A stretch of 64,000 bases of DNA, from NCBI RefSeq assembly GCF_020447205.1, contig NZ_JAJAEL010000006.1, forward strand, positions 1-64,000. Reading direction: 5' to 3'. A program made the position numbers and the translations under genes. This DNA is from Thalassolituus alkanivorans (GTDB taxonomy: Bacteria > Pseudomonadota > Gammaproteobacteria > Pseudomonadales > Oceanobacteraceae). The notes below the pieces were generated by a model that was given only the letters and a program-made list of their open reading frames with translations, did no database searches and was not told the DNA's origin. Shown piece after piece: positions 35,083-44,281 of this stretch; the stretch's first letter is position 1, and the number at the start of each line of letters is the position of its first letter.

Positions 35083-35793
35083 TTAGGACAACCAGCCGCC
35101 AAGACGGGCACGCAGACGATGAGCTGCCTGACTGTGCAGCTGACTGACCCTTGATTCGCTGACACCCAATACGGCGCCAATTTCTTTCAGGTTCAGTTCC
35201 TCGTCGTAGTACAGGGCGAGTACCAGCTGTTCCCTTTCGGGTAAATGACGGATAGCGTCGGCGAGTTGACGCTGAAAGGATTCACGTTCGATACCGTCCA
35301 GCGGATTGGGGGACTCTTCTTCAAAGACGTCGAAGCCTGACTCGCTCTTTTCAACAACCTCTTCAAAACTGAACAGCCGGCAGCCGGCGCTGTCTTTCAG
35401 GATGGCATGGTATTCATCCTGACTGATGCCCAGAAAACCGGCGACTTCGCTGTCTTCAGCATCACGGCCTTTTTCACTTTCAATCTGTTTAATGGCATCA
35501 CTGATACGACGGGAATTACGGTGCACCGAGCGTGGTGCCCAGTCTCCTTTACGGATCTCGTCCAGCATCGCGCCACGAATGCGGATACCGGCGTAGGTTT
35601 CGAAGCTGGCACCTTTGCCACCATCGTATTTACGCGCGGCTTCCAGCAAGCCAATCATGCCGGCCTGAATAAGGTCATCAAGCTGCACACTGTCAGGCAG
35701 ACGGCCAATAAGGTGGTGTGCAATGCGCTTTACCAGCGTCGCATGATCACGTACCAGCTGTTCATAATCGTGTTTTTGTACGTCGGAATACAC
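35083..35793 (-). CDS. fliA: FliA, flagellar sigma factor (sigma-28)
   Basis: FliA directs RNA polymerase to late flagellar and chemotaxis genes. Region 2 (LDDLIQAGMIGLLEAARKYD, SFETYAGIRIRGAMLDEIRKGDW), region 3 and region 4 (LALYYDEELNLKEIGAVLGVSESRVSQLHSQA in parts) are all present. The GTG at 35793 is chosen because AGGAAG stands 7 nt ahead, giving 236 residues; another GTG lies 7 codons upstream. It follows fleN by 24 nt. Confidence 0.95.
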   Translation of the reverse strand: MYSDVQKHDYEQLVRDHATLVKRIAHHLIGRLPDSVQLDDLIQAGMIGLLEAARKYDGGKGASFETYAGIRIRGAMLDEIRKGDWAPRSVHRNSRRISDAIKQIESEKGRDAEDSEVAGFLGISQDEYHAILKDSAGCRLFSFEEVVEKSESGFDVFEEESPNPLDGIERESFQRQLADAIRHLPEREQLVLALYYDEELNLKEIGAVLGVSESRVSQLHSQAAHRLRARLGGWLS

Positions 35794-35817
35794 CAGACAA
35801 CTTCCTACTGACACTCG

Positions 35818-36636
35818 TTATGCCCCGGCTTCCTGAACCAACCGATCTACAAAAAACTCCAGATGCCCCCGGGGTGTTGAAGGCAGTGGCCATGAATCCA
35901 CTTTTTTAGCCAGTGCACGGAATGCTGTCGCCGCTTTGGAGCGCGGGTAGGCATCGATCACCGCTTTCTGGCGCTGCACGGCACGCTTAAGCGCATCGTC
36001 CTGAGGTATGGCGCCAACATACTGCATAGCCACTTCTAGGAAACGATCTGTCACTTTGGTAAGTTTGGCAAATAAAGCATTTCCTTCCTGTGGTGTGCGG
36101 ACCATGTTGGCAACAATGCGGAAACGGAACAGCCCATAGTCACGATTCAGAAGTTTGATCTGCGCATAGGCGTCAGTGATTGAGGTTGGCTCATCTGTGA
36201 CCACCATCAGCACTTCCTGCGCGGCACGGACAAAACTCATCACACTGTCGGAAATTCCGGCCGCGGTATCAATAATCAGCACATCGATATCATCACCGAT
36301 ATCACTGAAGGCCTGAATCAGGCCGGCATGTTCAAGTGCGTTCAGCTGCGATAATTTTTGCGTACCAGAAGATGCCGGCACTACGCGGATACCGCCCGGC
36401 CCTTTAACCATTACGTCACGCAGATCACATTCACCCGCCAGAACATTTTCAATGGTTTTATTAGAGCTGATACCCAGCAGAATATCGATATTTGCCAACC
36501 CCAGATCCGCGTCAAGAACCACTACTCTGCGCCCCATTTCGGCCAGGGCGATAGCCAAATTGACCGAGACATTGCTCTTGCCGACACCACCTTTACCGCC
36601 GGTGACCGCGATGACCTGCACAGGATGCCTTGCCAT
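35818..36636 (-). CDS. fleN: FleN/FlhG, flagellar number regulator (MinD-like ATPase)
   Basis: FleN limits flagellar number, in Pseudomonas by inhibiting the master activator FleQ. The 272-residue ATPase has the deviant Walker A TGGKGGVGKSN (about residues 12-22), the switch VLDADLGLANIDILLG and Walker B VLIIDTAAGISDSVM. It lies between flhF and fliA, as in polarly flagellated bacteria, which suggests a polar flagellum. It is 6 nt downstream of flhF. Confidence 0.94.
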   Translation of the reverse strand: MARHPVQVIAVTGGKGGVGKSNVSVNLAIALAEMGRRVVVLDADLGLANIDILLGISSNKTIENVLAGECDLRDVMVKGPGGIRVVPASSGTQKLSQLNALEHAGLIQAFSDIGDDIDVLIIDTAAGISDSVMSFVRAAQEVLMVVTDEPTSITDAYAQIKLLNRDYGLFRFRIVANMVRTPQEGNALFAKLTKVTDRFLEVAMQYVGAIPQDDALKRAVQRQKAVIDAYPRSKAATAFRALAKKVDSWPLPSTPRGHLEFFVDRLVQEAGA

Positions 36637-36642
36637 TAGTCG

Positions 36643-38043
36643 TTATACTCCGTGTTGAATACTGGAATGCTGAGTGGCGAAGCTCATGGCTTCGGCGGCC
36701 TGCCAGCGGGTACGCGCCATGCGCGCCATCTGCTCCGCCAGTTTCACCAGTTTTTCAGCATCCGGATAATGCACATCATCGGGGATGTGCGGTCCATCAG
36801 TCACCAGGGTGACCGGCAGCTGGGTCAGCGCCGAGACACTCATGGCAGGCCCAAGGCTGAAACACTCATCCAGCTTGGTAAACACACAACCCGCCAAACC
36901 TGCCGCTTTAAAATGTTCATAGTTTTCCTGCAGGCAACGTCCCTGACTGGTCAGAGGTAATACCAGCAGCTTTTTCAGACGCGCTCCGGCCTGTTTAAGC
37001 ATAGACAATTGCGCAGCAAAATGTGGATCCTGACTTGCCAGTCCGGCGCTATCAACCAACACCAGTTTTTTGTCACGTACACCATCAAGCGCCTTGTTCA
37101 GATCACCATTCACCGGCACAACATGCAGGGTTACCCCTAATATGCGGGCAAAGGTCCGCAGCTGATCATGTGCCGCTACGCGGTAATTATCGAGGGTGAT
37201 CAAAGCCACCGATTCCGCTCCGTGGCGGATCACAAACTGTGCAGCCAGCTTGCCGATGGTGGTCGTTTTTCCCGCCCCGGTCGGGCCAACCAGTGCATAA
37301 ATACCACCGCGATCAAGCAATCCATTCGGGGCTACCGGCAAGTCTGAAGCAATCAGCTTCAATGCTTTTTTCCAGGCGTCTTCGAGCGGTACATCGCCAT
37401 CGATGCGACTGGCTACACGATCCGCCCAGGCCGCCTCCAGCCCGACATCCTGACAGCGCTGCCACAATTGCGACTGCTGCCAGGTCAGTGGCCGGTGAGT
37501 ATCCCAGGCACTGCCCTGATGGCTGACCATCCAGTCTTTCAGCTCACGTAACTCTCCGCTCATTTGCTGAATAACGTTGTTGTACCACTCGCCTTCCTGA
37601 TCCGCGCGGCGACGCAACATGCTGTCTTCAGTGGCGTCGCGGCCGTTATCCGGGCCGGTTTTGCCCGAACCTGCCGGGGCGGCGCGACTGAAATCATCAT
37701 TTTTCAGGCCACTCAATACCGCCGACAGCGATTCTGTGCTGGAAAGATCACTCTTTCCGGCAAACGCCATACGTTCTTCATAGCGCTCATCACGTTTTTT
37801 CAGCGCTGGCTGTGGTTCACGGGATGCCGCTTTCGCCTCTTCCAGCTCCTGCTGCAGGCGCAGCTGGCGTTCGATTTCCGCCCGTTCCTGCTCATGGCCC
37901 GGCTGATAGTCCAGAGCGGCGACCACTTCAAATCCGTCCGCTACTTTCTTGCTCGACAGAATGACCGCATCCGCTCCCAGCTCCTGGGAGACCAGACGCA
38001 GTGCCAGCTGCATATTGGCTGCGGTGAAGCGTTTAACTTTCAT
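36643..38043 (-). CDS. flhF: FlhF, SRP-type GTPase for polar flagellar placement
   Basis: FlhF recruits the first flagellar parts to the pole. The N-terminal part (MKVKRFTAANMQLALRLV) is the basic/B domain and residues 80-210 are a variable linker. The C-terminal NG GTPase has G1 GPTGAGKTTTIGKLAA, VALITLDNYRVAAHDQL, and G3 LVDSAGLASQD, with the G4-like FTKLDE. The ATG at 38043 gives the family N-terminus; a GTG three codons upstream exists. Confidence 0.93.
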   Translation of the reverse strand: MKVKRFTAANMQLALRLVSQELGADAVILSSKKVADGFEVVAALDYQPGHEQERAEIERQLRLQQELEEAKAASREPQPALKKRDERYEERMAFAGKSDLSSTESLSAVLSGLKNDDFSRAAPAGSGKTGPDNGRDATEDSMLRRRADQEGEWYNNVIQQMSGELRELKDWMVSHQGSAWDTHRPLTWQQSQLWQRCQDVGLEAAWADRVASRIDGDVPLEDAWKKALKLIASDLPVAPNGLLDRGGIYALVGPTGAGKTTTIGKLAAQFVIRHGAESVALITLDNYRVAAHDQLRTFARILGVTLHVVPVNGDLNKALDGVRDKKLVLVDSAGLASQDPHFAAQLSMLKQAGARLKKLLVLPLTSQGRCLQENYEHFKAAGLAGCVFTKLDECFSLGPAMSVSALTQLPVTLVTDGPHIPDDVHYPDAEKLVKLAEQMARMARTRWQAAEAMSFATQHSSIQHGV

Positions 38044-38069
38044 AGTCAGCACTCATGATTCGTAAGGGC

Positions 38070-40268
38070 CTATTTGCCGCCAATACTGGCGACAATGGTA
38101 ATACTCTTGTTATCCGGAACTTCCTGATACGCCAGCACCTGCAGTTGCTCGATGCTGTTGCGTACAAATTGGGCCATCGCCGCACGCAGCTGGCTGGTTA
38201 CCAGCAGCACCGCCGGATTGCCTGCCATTTCCTGCGCCTGCACTGCTTCGGCCAGAGAGCGTTGCAGGGTATCGGCCATTCCCGGTTCCAGCACCAGACC
38301 ATACTGTCCGGCCTGTTGTCCGCTTTGCTGAAGGGTTTTAAGCAACAACTGTTCCAGCCCCGGATCCAGCGTCATAACCACCAGCTCATCCGCATTACCA
38401 AAGATGTTCTGGACAATCATCCGGCTAAGGGCAAGGCGTGCAGCAGCGGTCATAGCGGCGGTATCTTGACTCTGACTGCCACTATTCGCCAAAGACTCGG
38501 CAATAGAGCGCATATCGCGGATAGGTACATGTTCACGCAAAAGATTCTGCAGAACCGCCAGTAACTGACTGATACTTAAAGTATTAGGTACCAGCTCTTC
38601 GGCCAGTTTCGGTGATGCTTTGGCCAGCATATCAACCAGCTGCTGAACATCTTCATGACCCAGCAACTCATGCGCATGGCGCTGTAATTTCTGATTCAGG
38701 TGGGTCGCGACTACTGTGCTGGCATCCACAACGGTGTAACCAAGGGTCTGCGCCCGGTCTTTCTGGGTTGCATCAATCCAGAAAGCATCCAGCCCAAAGG
38801 CCGGATCTTTGGCGGCCAGACCGTCTATTTTGCCAAACACCTGGCCCGGATTAATCGCCATTTCACGCTCCGGATAGATTTCGGCTTCCGCCAGAGTGAC
38901 GCCCATCAGAGTGATACGGTATTGATTGGGCAGCAGATCGAGGTTGTCGCGGATATGTACAGAAGGCATCAGGAAGCCCATTTCCTGCGACAGTTTGCGG
39001 CGAACGCCTTTAATCCGGTTCAGCAGCTGGCCGCCCTGATTTTTATCAACCAGAGGAATCAGGCGGTAGCCTACTTCCAGACCGACACGGTCAACCGGCT
39101 CGACGTCATCCCAGCCAAGTTCTTTGACTTCCATTTGCTTGATTGCGGCTTCGGCTTTTTCTTTTGGCGCTGCCAATGCGTTACCACTGCCCGCTGGCAG
39201 CGCTTCTGCCGCCTTCGGCTGAGCGCCGATACGCTGGGCGATCGCATCTCCGAGCTTACCGCCGTCTTTGCGCCAGTGAATAAAGTAAGCAACGCTGGCG
39301 GCAATCAGGGCGGCGCCAAGAAATACGCCATGCGGCATACCAGGCACGATACCCATCATAAACATCAGTCCGGCAGCAACCGCCAGAGCGCGCGAAGACG
39401 CGAACATCTGGCCGAAGATCTGCTGCCCCATATCTTCGTCACCACCATTACGGGTCACCATAATGGCAGTTGCCGTTGACAGCAGCAGCGACGGAATCTG
39501 AGCAACCAGACCGTCACCTATCGCCAGCAGAGTATAAGCGGACACAGCGTCACTGAAGCTCAGGCCATGCTGAGCCATACCGATGCCAAAACCACCGACA
39601 ACGTTAATGATCAGAATCAGGATACCGGCGACCGCATCACCTTTTACGAATTTGCTGGCACCATCCATCGAACCATAAAAGTCTGCTTCTGCAGCAACAT
39701 CCGCACGACGGATCTTCGCCTGATCCGCATCGATCAGACCGGCATTCAGATCAGCATCAATCGCCATCTGTTTACCGGGCATCGCATCCAGGGTAAAGCG
39801 GGCGCTGACTTCCGATACCCGGCCGGCACCTTTGGTGACCACCACAAAGTTGATGATCATCAGAATCATAAAAACCACCAGACCCACGGCATAATTACCG
39901 CCGATCAGCACTTCACCAAAAGCCTCGATCACCTTACCCGCAGAATCGCCACCTTCATGGCCGTACAGCAAGACCACCCGTGTCGACGCCACGTTCAGCG
40001 CAAGACGCAGTAATGTCGCGACCAGCAGAATGGTCGGGAAAATAGCAAAATCCAGCGGCCGGCGGGCGTAGACACTCACCAGCAGCACAACGATGGATAA
40101 AGCAATATTGAATGTAAAAAAGGTATCCAGCAGGAACGGCGGCAGCGGCAGCGTCATCATGCCCAGCAGCACCAGCAGCATCACGGGAATGCTTAAATTC
40201 CCCTGAGCCAGCAGCGACATACCGCCCTTAAGCTGACCCATTACCTGATTTTTTGAGGCTACTGCCAT
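38070..40268 (-). CDS. flhA: FlhA, flagellar type III export gate protein
   Basis: FlhA is the large export-gate subunit. The N-terminal half has eight membrane helices and the FHIPEP-family signature (AGRVSEVSARFTLDAMPGKQ, VAAEADFYGSMDGASKFVKGDA). The C-terminal half is the cytoplasmic ring domain that binds chaperone-substrate complexes. The length (about 732) is normal. ATG at 40268 is preferred over a GTG two codons ahead. A sigma-54 promoter lies about 40-55 nt upstream, after the flhB terminator. Confidence 0.95.
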   Translation of the reverse strand: MAVASKNQVMGQLKGGMSLLAQGNLSIPVMLLVLLGMMTLPLPPFLLDTFFTFNIALSIVVLLVSVYARRPLDFAIFPTILLVATLLRLALNVASTRVVLLYGHEGGDSAGKVIEAFGEVLIGGNYAVGLVVFMILMIINFVVVTKGAGRVSEVSARFTLDAMPGKQMAIDADLNAGLIDADQAKIRRADVAAEADFYGSMDGASKFVKGDAVAGILILIINVVGGFGIGMAQHGLSFSDAVSAYTLLAIGDGLVAQIPSLLLSTATAIMVTRNGGDEDMGQQIFGQMFASSRALAVAAGLMFMMGIVPGMPHGVFLGAALIAASVAYFIHWRKDGGKLGDAIAQRIGAQPKAAEALPAGSGNALAAPKEKAEAAIKQMEVKELGWDDVEPVDRVGLEVGYRLIPLVDKNQGGQLLNRIKGVRRKLSQEMGFLMPSVHIRDNLDLLPNQYRITLMGVTLAEAEIYPEREMAINPGQVFGKIDGLAAKDPAFGLDAFWIDATQKDRAQTLGYTVVDASTVVATHLNQKLQRHAHELLGHEDVQQLVDMLAKASPKLAEELVPNTLSISQLLAVLQNLLREHVPIRDMRSIAESLANSGSQSQDTAAMTAAARLALSRMIVQNIFGNADELVVMTLDPGLEQLLLKTLQQSGQQAGQYGLVLEPGMADTLQRSLAEAVQAQEMAGNPAVLLVTSQLRAAMAQFVRNSIEQLQVLAYQEVPDNKSITIVASIGGK

Positions 40269-40307
40269 GACCACATCCGTCAGAAAAACATCATTGGCAG
40301 AGGGTAT

Positions 40308-40323
40308 TGCAAAAACCTTTCCT
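40308..40323 (-). promoter_or_regulatory. Sigma-54 promoter of flhA
   Basis: The minus strand reads AGGAAAGGTTTTTGCA, with GG (40321-40322) and GC (40309-40310) exactly 10 nt apart and the TTGCA -12 element intact. The start would be near 40297, giving a leader of about 29 nt. FleQ/RpoN-dependent transcription of flhA is known in Pseudomonas. Confidence 0.7.
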
Positions 40324-40351
40324 ATTTTTCCAAAGGCAGGAAAATAGCGAT

Positions 40352-40373
40352 AAAAAAAGCCGGCATTGCCGGC
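40352..40373 (-). terminator. Terminator after flhB
   Basis: On the minus strand GCCGGC, an AAT loop and GCCGGC are followed by seven T (40358-40352). The flanking A/T pairs lengthen the stem. It closes the fliL-flhB operon immediately before the flhA promoter. Confidence 0.85.
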
Positions 40374-40384
40374 TTTTAAAGGAA

Positions 40385-41527
40385 TTATTGTGGCTCAGGG
40401 TCAACCCTGAGGTCGCGCGGAATCGGCATATCCGGTTTACGTTCGGGTCTGGGCCCACGCCCTTTGATATACAGATCCATCTGATAAATGTACGCCAGCA
40501 CCTGAGCTACCGCTACATACAGACCCTCGGGAATTTCTTCACCGATTTTACCGTGGGTATAGAGCGCCCGTGCCAGTGGCGGTGCCTGCATCTGCGGCAC
40601 GTTATTTTCTTTGGCGATTTCACGGATTTTCATCGCCACCTGATCAGAGCCTTTAGCTACTAAGGTCGGGGCACGCATCATGTCTGATTCGTATTTTAAA
40701 GCGACAGCGAAATGTGTCGGGTTGGTAATCACCACATCAGCTGTCGGTACGTCCGCCATCATACGGCGCTGCGATGCTTCCCGTTGCAACTGTCTGATAC
40801 GCCCTTTCACTTCGGGACGACCTTCGCTCTCTTTATATTCGTCTTTAATTTCCTGCATTGTCATACGCAGTTTTTTGGTATGACTGTATATCTGCCAGGG
40901 AACGTCGGCGATGGCGATAACCACGGTAGAGAGGCAAAGAAAAATAACACTCCAGATAATAATATGAACGGCGCCACTCACCGCCGGCTCAGCTTCTTTA
41001 TGCTGCAACAGCATTGCATCTTCAAAATAGGCCGACAGCACCAGCCAGGCCATAAGCCCGACCACCAGAACTTTGGCCCAGGATTTCACCAGCTCGACCA
41101 ATGAATTCATAGAGAACATGCGCTTAAGACCACTTAACGGGTTAAGGCGATCAAGCTTGGGGGCCAGTGCTTTAGTGGAAAAAATCCAGCCGCCAACACC
41201 GAGCGGTCCAAATAAGGCCGCCAGAAGAACCAGTATCAGCCAGGGGGTCAGCGCCAGTGTCGCCTGCCATAATGACGCGCCAAGATGGGCGTACATAATG
41301 CTCTGGTCAAAGGCGGCTTCACGTTCGAGAGAAAAACTGAAGCGGGCAATATGGTTAATATGCTCGGCCATCCAGGGGCCAAAAGCCAACAAACCCAGAG
41401 CGCCCAATAACAAAACCATGGTGGTATTCAGCTCTTTCGAACGGGGAGCCTGACCTTCCTCACGGGCTTTGTCTAACCTTCGCGCCGTGGGCTCTTCACT
41501 TTTTTCCTGACCGGAATCTTCCGCCAT
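40385..41527 (-). CDS. flhB: FlhB, flagellar export switch protein
   Basis: FlhB changes export specificity from hook to filament proteins. After four membrane helices (residues 30-215) the cytoplasmic part contains the self-cleavage motif VITNPTHFAVAL (cut between Asn and Pro). The N-terminus EDSGQEKSEEPTARRLDKAREEG, in shorter pieces, is typical. The 380-residue length is normal. It is the last gene of its operon and is 2 nt from fliR. Confidence 0.96.
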   Translation of the reverse strand: MAEDSGQEKSEEPTARRLDKAREEGQAPRSKELNTTMVLLLGALGLLAFGPWMAEHINHIARFSFSLEREAAFDQSIMYAHLGASLWQATLALTPWLILVLLAALFGPLGVGGWIFSTKALAPKLDRLNPLSGLKRMFSMNSLVELVKSWAKVLVVGLMAWLVLSAYFEDAMLLQHKEAEPAVSGAVHIIIWSVIFLCLSTVVIAIADVPWQIYSHTKKLRMTMQEIKDEYKESEGRPEVKGRIRQLQREASQRRMMADVPTADVVITNPTHFAVALKYESDMMRAPTLVAKGSDQVAMKIREIAKENNVPQMQAPPLARALYTHGKIGEEIPEGLYVAVAQVLAYIYQMDLYIKGRGPRPERKPDMPIPRDLRVDPEPQ

Positions 41528-41528
41528 A

Positions 41529-42308
41529 TCAGGACATCTCCGTCAATTTTTTGATGAATTCAAACAGCGTGTCCATATAGCCTTGAAAACTCTGTGCCAT
41601 CTCTCCCATGCTGAGCCATAAAATAAATAAACCAACAATCATGGTGACCGGAAAACCCAATGCAAAAATATTCAGCTGTGGTGCTGCACGGGTCATAACG
41701 CCAAATGCCAGGTTAACAATCAGCAGGGCTGTCATTGCCGGCAAAGCAATGACCAGCGCCGCCGCAAACATCCAACCGCTCCAGGTTACCACCAAACCCA
41801 GTTCTTTCTGCGTCCAACCATCAAAGCCTATCGGCATGGTATAAAAACTGTCGATCAGGATTTCGATAAGCACCAGATGCCCGTTCAGTGACAGAAACAC
41901 CAGACTGATCATAAATAACAGCCATTGGCTGATAACAACCACCGAGGCACCCTGCGACGGATCGACCGTCGTCGCAATCCCCAGACCGGTCTGCATCGCA
42001 ATCAGTTGTCCGGCGATAACAAAAACCTGCGTCAGTAATTCGACGACAAAACCGAGAAGAATCCCGATCAGCAGCTGCTGCAGAATAATAATCAGCGAAG
42101 CAAGTGACAGCGCATCTACTTTGATAAAAGGAGGCAGTACAGGAACAACCACCAGCGTGATGGTAATCGCCAGAATCAGACGTACGCGCTGCGATACCAT
42201 ACGCGTACCAATCAGCGGCATAACCATTAACAGTCCGGAAATCCGCGCGAACGGATAAACATAACGGCTTATCCAGTGACTGACATCCAGCGCATCCAGT
42301 TCCAGCAC
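41529..42308 (-). CDS. fliR: FliR, flagellar export apparatus membrane protein
   Basis: FliR forms the export gate helix assembly with FliP and FliQ. The 259 residues contain six or so hydrophobic helices and the FliR-type pattern YPFARISGLLMVMPLIGTRMV near the start, and QVFVIAGQLIAMQTGLGIA. It sits between fliQ (3 nt upstream) and flhB (2 nt downstream). Confidence 0.95.
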   Translation of the reverse strand: MLELDALDVSHWISRYVYPFARISGLLMVMPLIGTRMVSQRVRLILAITITLVVVPVLPPFIKVDALSLASLIIILQQLLIGILLGFVVELLTQVFVIAGQLIAMQTGLGIATTVDPSQGASVVVISQWLLFMISLVFLSLNGHLVLIEILIDSFYTMPIGFDGWTQKELGLVVTWSGWMFAAALVIALPAMTALLIVNLAFGVMTRAAPQLNIFALGFPVTMIVGLFILWLSMGEMAQSFQGYMDTLFEFIKKLTEMS

Positions 42309-42311
42309 AGG

Positions 42312-42581
42312 TTATCCGATAATAAAGGGAATATTGGTGTAAATTTCTTTGGTGAAATCCAGTACAGCATTCACCGCCCAGGGACCAAAAGCAATAATAG
42401 CCAGCAGCGTAACGACCAAGCGCGGCAGGAAGCTCAGGGTTTGTTCGTTGATCTGGGTAGCGGCCTGAAAGGTACTGACGATCAGACCAACAATCAGACT
42501 CGGAACAATGATTGCAACAACAATCGCCAGAACCAGATAAAGCGCATGGGTAAACAAATCCCCAATCTCTGATGGTGTCAT
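42312..42581 (-). CDS. fliQ: FliQ, flagellar export apparatus membrane protein
   Basis: The 89-residue protein has two membrane helices and the typical start MTPSEIGDLFTHALYLVL, then VGLIVSTFQAATQINEQTLSF. It is a ring subunit of the FliPQR export core. Order and tight spacing with fliP and fliR support the call. Confidence 0.95.
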   Translation of the reverse strand: MTPSEIGDLFTHALYLVLAIVVAIIVPSLIVGLIVSTFQAATQINEQTLSFLPRLVVTLLAIIAFGPWAVNAVLDFTKEIYTNIPFIIG

Positions 42582-42589
42582 AGCGCCTC

Positions 42590-43360
42590 CTAAACCGTTC
42601 CGAAACTGTTGGCCATGGTGCCCATAATCAGGACCCAGCCATCAATGAGTACAAACAACATTATCTTAAATGGCAGAGAGATAATAATGGGTGACAGCAT
42701 CATCATACCCATCGCCATCAAAATACTGGCCACCACCAGATCGATAATAAGAAAGGGTATAAATATCAGAAAACCGATCTGGAAAGCCGTTTTCAGCTCA
42801 CTGGTAATAAATGCAGGAATTAAAATATGGATCGGTGTTTCTTCCGGACTGGCAATATCATCGCGACCACTGATTCGTATAAACATCTGCAGATCATTTT
42901 CCCGGGTTTGCATCAGCATAAATTCATGCAATGGTTTAATTGCCCGCTCTGCAGCTTCCAGTGGTGTAATCGTTTCGGCCAGATAGGGCTGTACGGCTTC
43001 CGCATTAATCGTCCGGAAGATAGGCATCATAATAAAAATAGTCAGAAACAAAGACAGCCCTAACAACACCTGATTTGACGGTGTTTGCTGCAAACCAATG
43101 GCCTGCCGGAGAATAGCCATTACGACGATAATACGGGTGAATGACGTCATCATAATCAGCAGAGACGGCAACACCGACAGCATGGTCATAATCGCCAGAA
43201 TCTGAATGGTGACCGTATATTCGCCACCACTATCCGTCGATTTATACACAACCGCCGGAATGCCCAGATAAGATGGTTGCGGATCAGCCGCCATACTCAG
43301 CAACGGAAACATCAGCAGGCTGCTGCCCAACAGGATTCTGATCAGTGCTGTTATTTTCAT
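42590..43360 (-). CDS. fliP: FliP, flagellar export apparatus membrane protein
   Basis: FliP is the main subunit of the export channel. The protein starts with a cleavable signal peptide (residues 1-24, ending SMAAD), as known for FliP, followed by four membrane helices with [19 protein letters not shown] and [16 protein letters not shown]. At 256 residues it has normal length. It overlaps fliO by 4 nt. Confidence 0.95.
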   Translation of the reverse strand: MKITALIRILLGSSLLMFPLLSMAADPQPSYLGIPAVVYKSTDSGGEYTVTIQILAIMTMLSVLPSLLIMMTSFTRIIVVMAILRQAIGLQQTPSNQVLLGLSLFLTIFIMMPIFRTINAEAVQPYLAETITPLEAAERAIKPLHEFMLMQTRENDLQMFIRISGRDDIASPEETPIHILIPAFITSELKTAFQIGFLIFIPFLIIDLVVASILMAMGMMMLSPIIISLPFKIMLFVLIDGWVLIMGTMANSFGTV

Positions 43361-43776
43361 GAGCGTATCGCTTTTTTCAGCAGATCCTGAAAACTGACAG
43401 AGCCAGCGCCCTCATCCAGCGTCAATGGCTCATCCAGTTCCGCCAGGGTGGTTATTTGTTGCGGTGTAATCCCCACCAACAGTTGCTTATTACCGACCTG
43501 AACAACCGCAATCTTTTCTTTCATTCCCAACGGCAGAACGGCAACCATTTTCAGTTTTGCATTGCCTCCCCCAAGCCGCTGCCCCTGAGTCTTATTGACC
43601 AGCCAGGCCAAAAGCAGAATCAAGCCCACAATAAGCAGCAAAAAAATGACGACCTTACCAACTGACGATAACGGATCGGGAGCTGCCGGCAAAGCCGGTT
43701 CAGCAACCGCAAGCGCTGTACTCAGAAATACCGGGGTCATTAAGCCCGCTTTAACGCAGGCGCTGAATACGTTCAC
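43357..43776 (-). CDS. fliO: FliO, flagellar export apparatus assembly protein
   Basis: FliO helps assemble the FliP ring. One hydrophobic helix ([19 protein letters not shown]) follows a short N-terminal segment that may be a signal sequence, and the cytoplasmic end has the FliO domain ([21 protein letters not shown]). The GTG start at 43776 overlaps fliN by 26 nt; an ATG at 43740, 10 nt after the fliN stop, is an equally possible start. Neither has a strong ribosome-binding site. Confidence 0.88.
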   Translation of the reverse strand: MNVFSACVKAGLMTPVFLSTALAVAEPALPAAPDPLSSVGKVVIFLLLIVGLILLLAWLVNKTQGQRLGGGNAKLKMVAVLPLGMKEKIAVVQVGNKQLLVGITPQQITTLAELDEPLTLDEGAGSVSFQDLLKKAIRS

Positions 43777-44269
43777 TTTGGCTCACCACATCGGTCAGAC
43801 GAATACCAAACTTATCGTTCACCATTACCACTTCACCGTGAGCGATCAATGTGCCGTTGACCATAACATCCAGAGGCTCCCCCGCCAGACGGTCAAGCTC
43901 TACCACTGAGCCCTGATTCAGCTGCAATAAATTACGGATCGGAATCTGTGTTGCGCCAACTTCCATTGAAATACGGACCGGAATATCCAGAATGACATCC
44001 AGTTCAGGGCCAATGCCGTTGTTATCGCCGGGTTTGCTGTCATCGTGCAGTTCATCCAGCTCAACCTGGCGAATATCGGAAGCGGCATCAGCGCCGTCAT
44101 CCCCATCCAGTTCACCAGCCTCTTCCATCGCTGCCGCCCATTCATCCGCGAGTGCTTCTTCATCATCACCCGCATCGGAAACACCGGCCGCGACTTCATT
44201 CGCCAGAGCATCAGCATCAAGTTCAGAAGACTCTTCTTCTGGCAGGTCTTTTTCGTTGTCATCACTCAT
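43751..44269 (-). CDS. fliN: FliN, flagellar motor switch protein
   Basis: FliN forms the lower C-ring. The C-terminal SpoA domain (residues about 88-170, with LDVILDIPVRISMEVG, LNQGSVVELDRLAGEPLDVMVNG) is well conserved. The N-terminal about 85 residues are very acidic and Ala-rich, a longer tail than in E. coli but common in pseudomonads. It is 12 nt downstream of fliM. Confidence 0.94.
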   Translation of the reverse strand: MSDDNEKDLPEEESSELDADALANEVAAGVSDAGDDEEALADEWAAAMEEAGELDGDDGADAASDIRQVELDELHDDSKPGDNNGIGPELDVILDIPVRISMEVGATQIPIRNLLQLNQGSVVELDRLAGEPLDVMVNGTLIAHGEVVMVNDKFGIRLTDVVSQSERIQRLR

Positions 44270-44281
44270 ATTACTCTCCTG

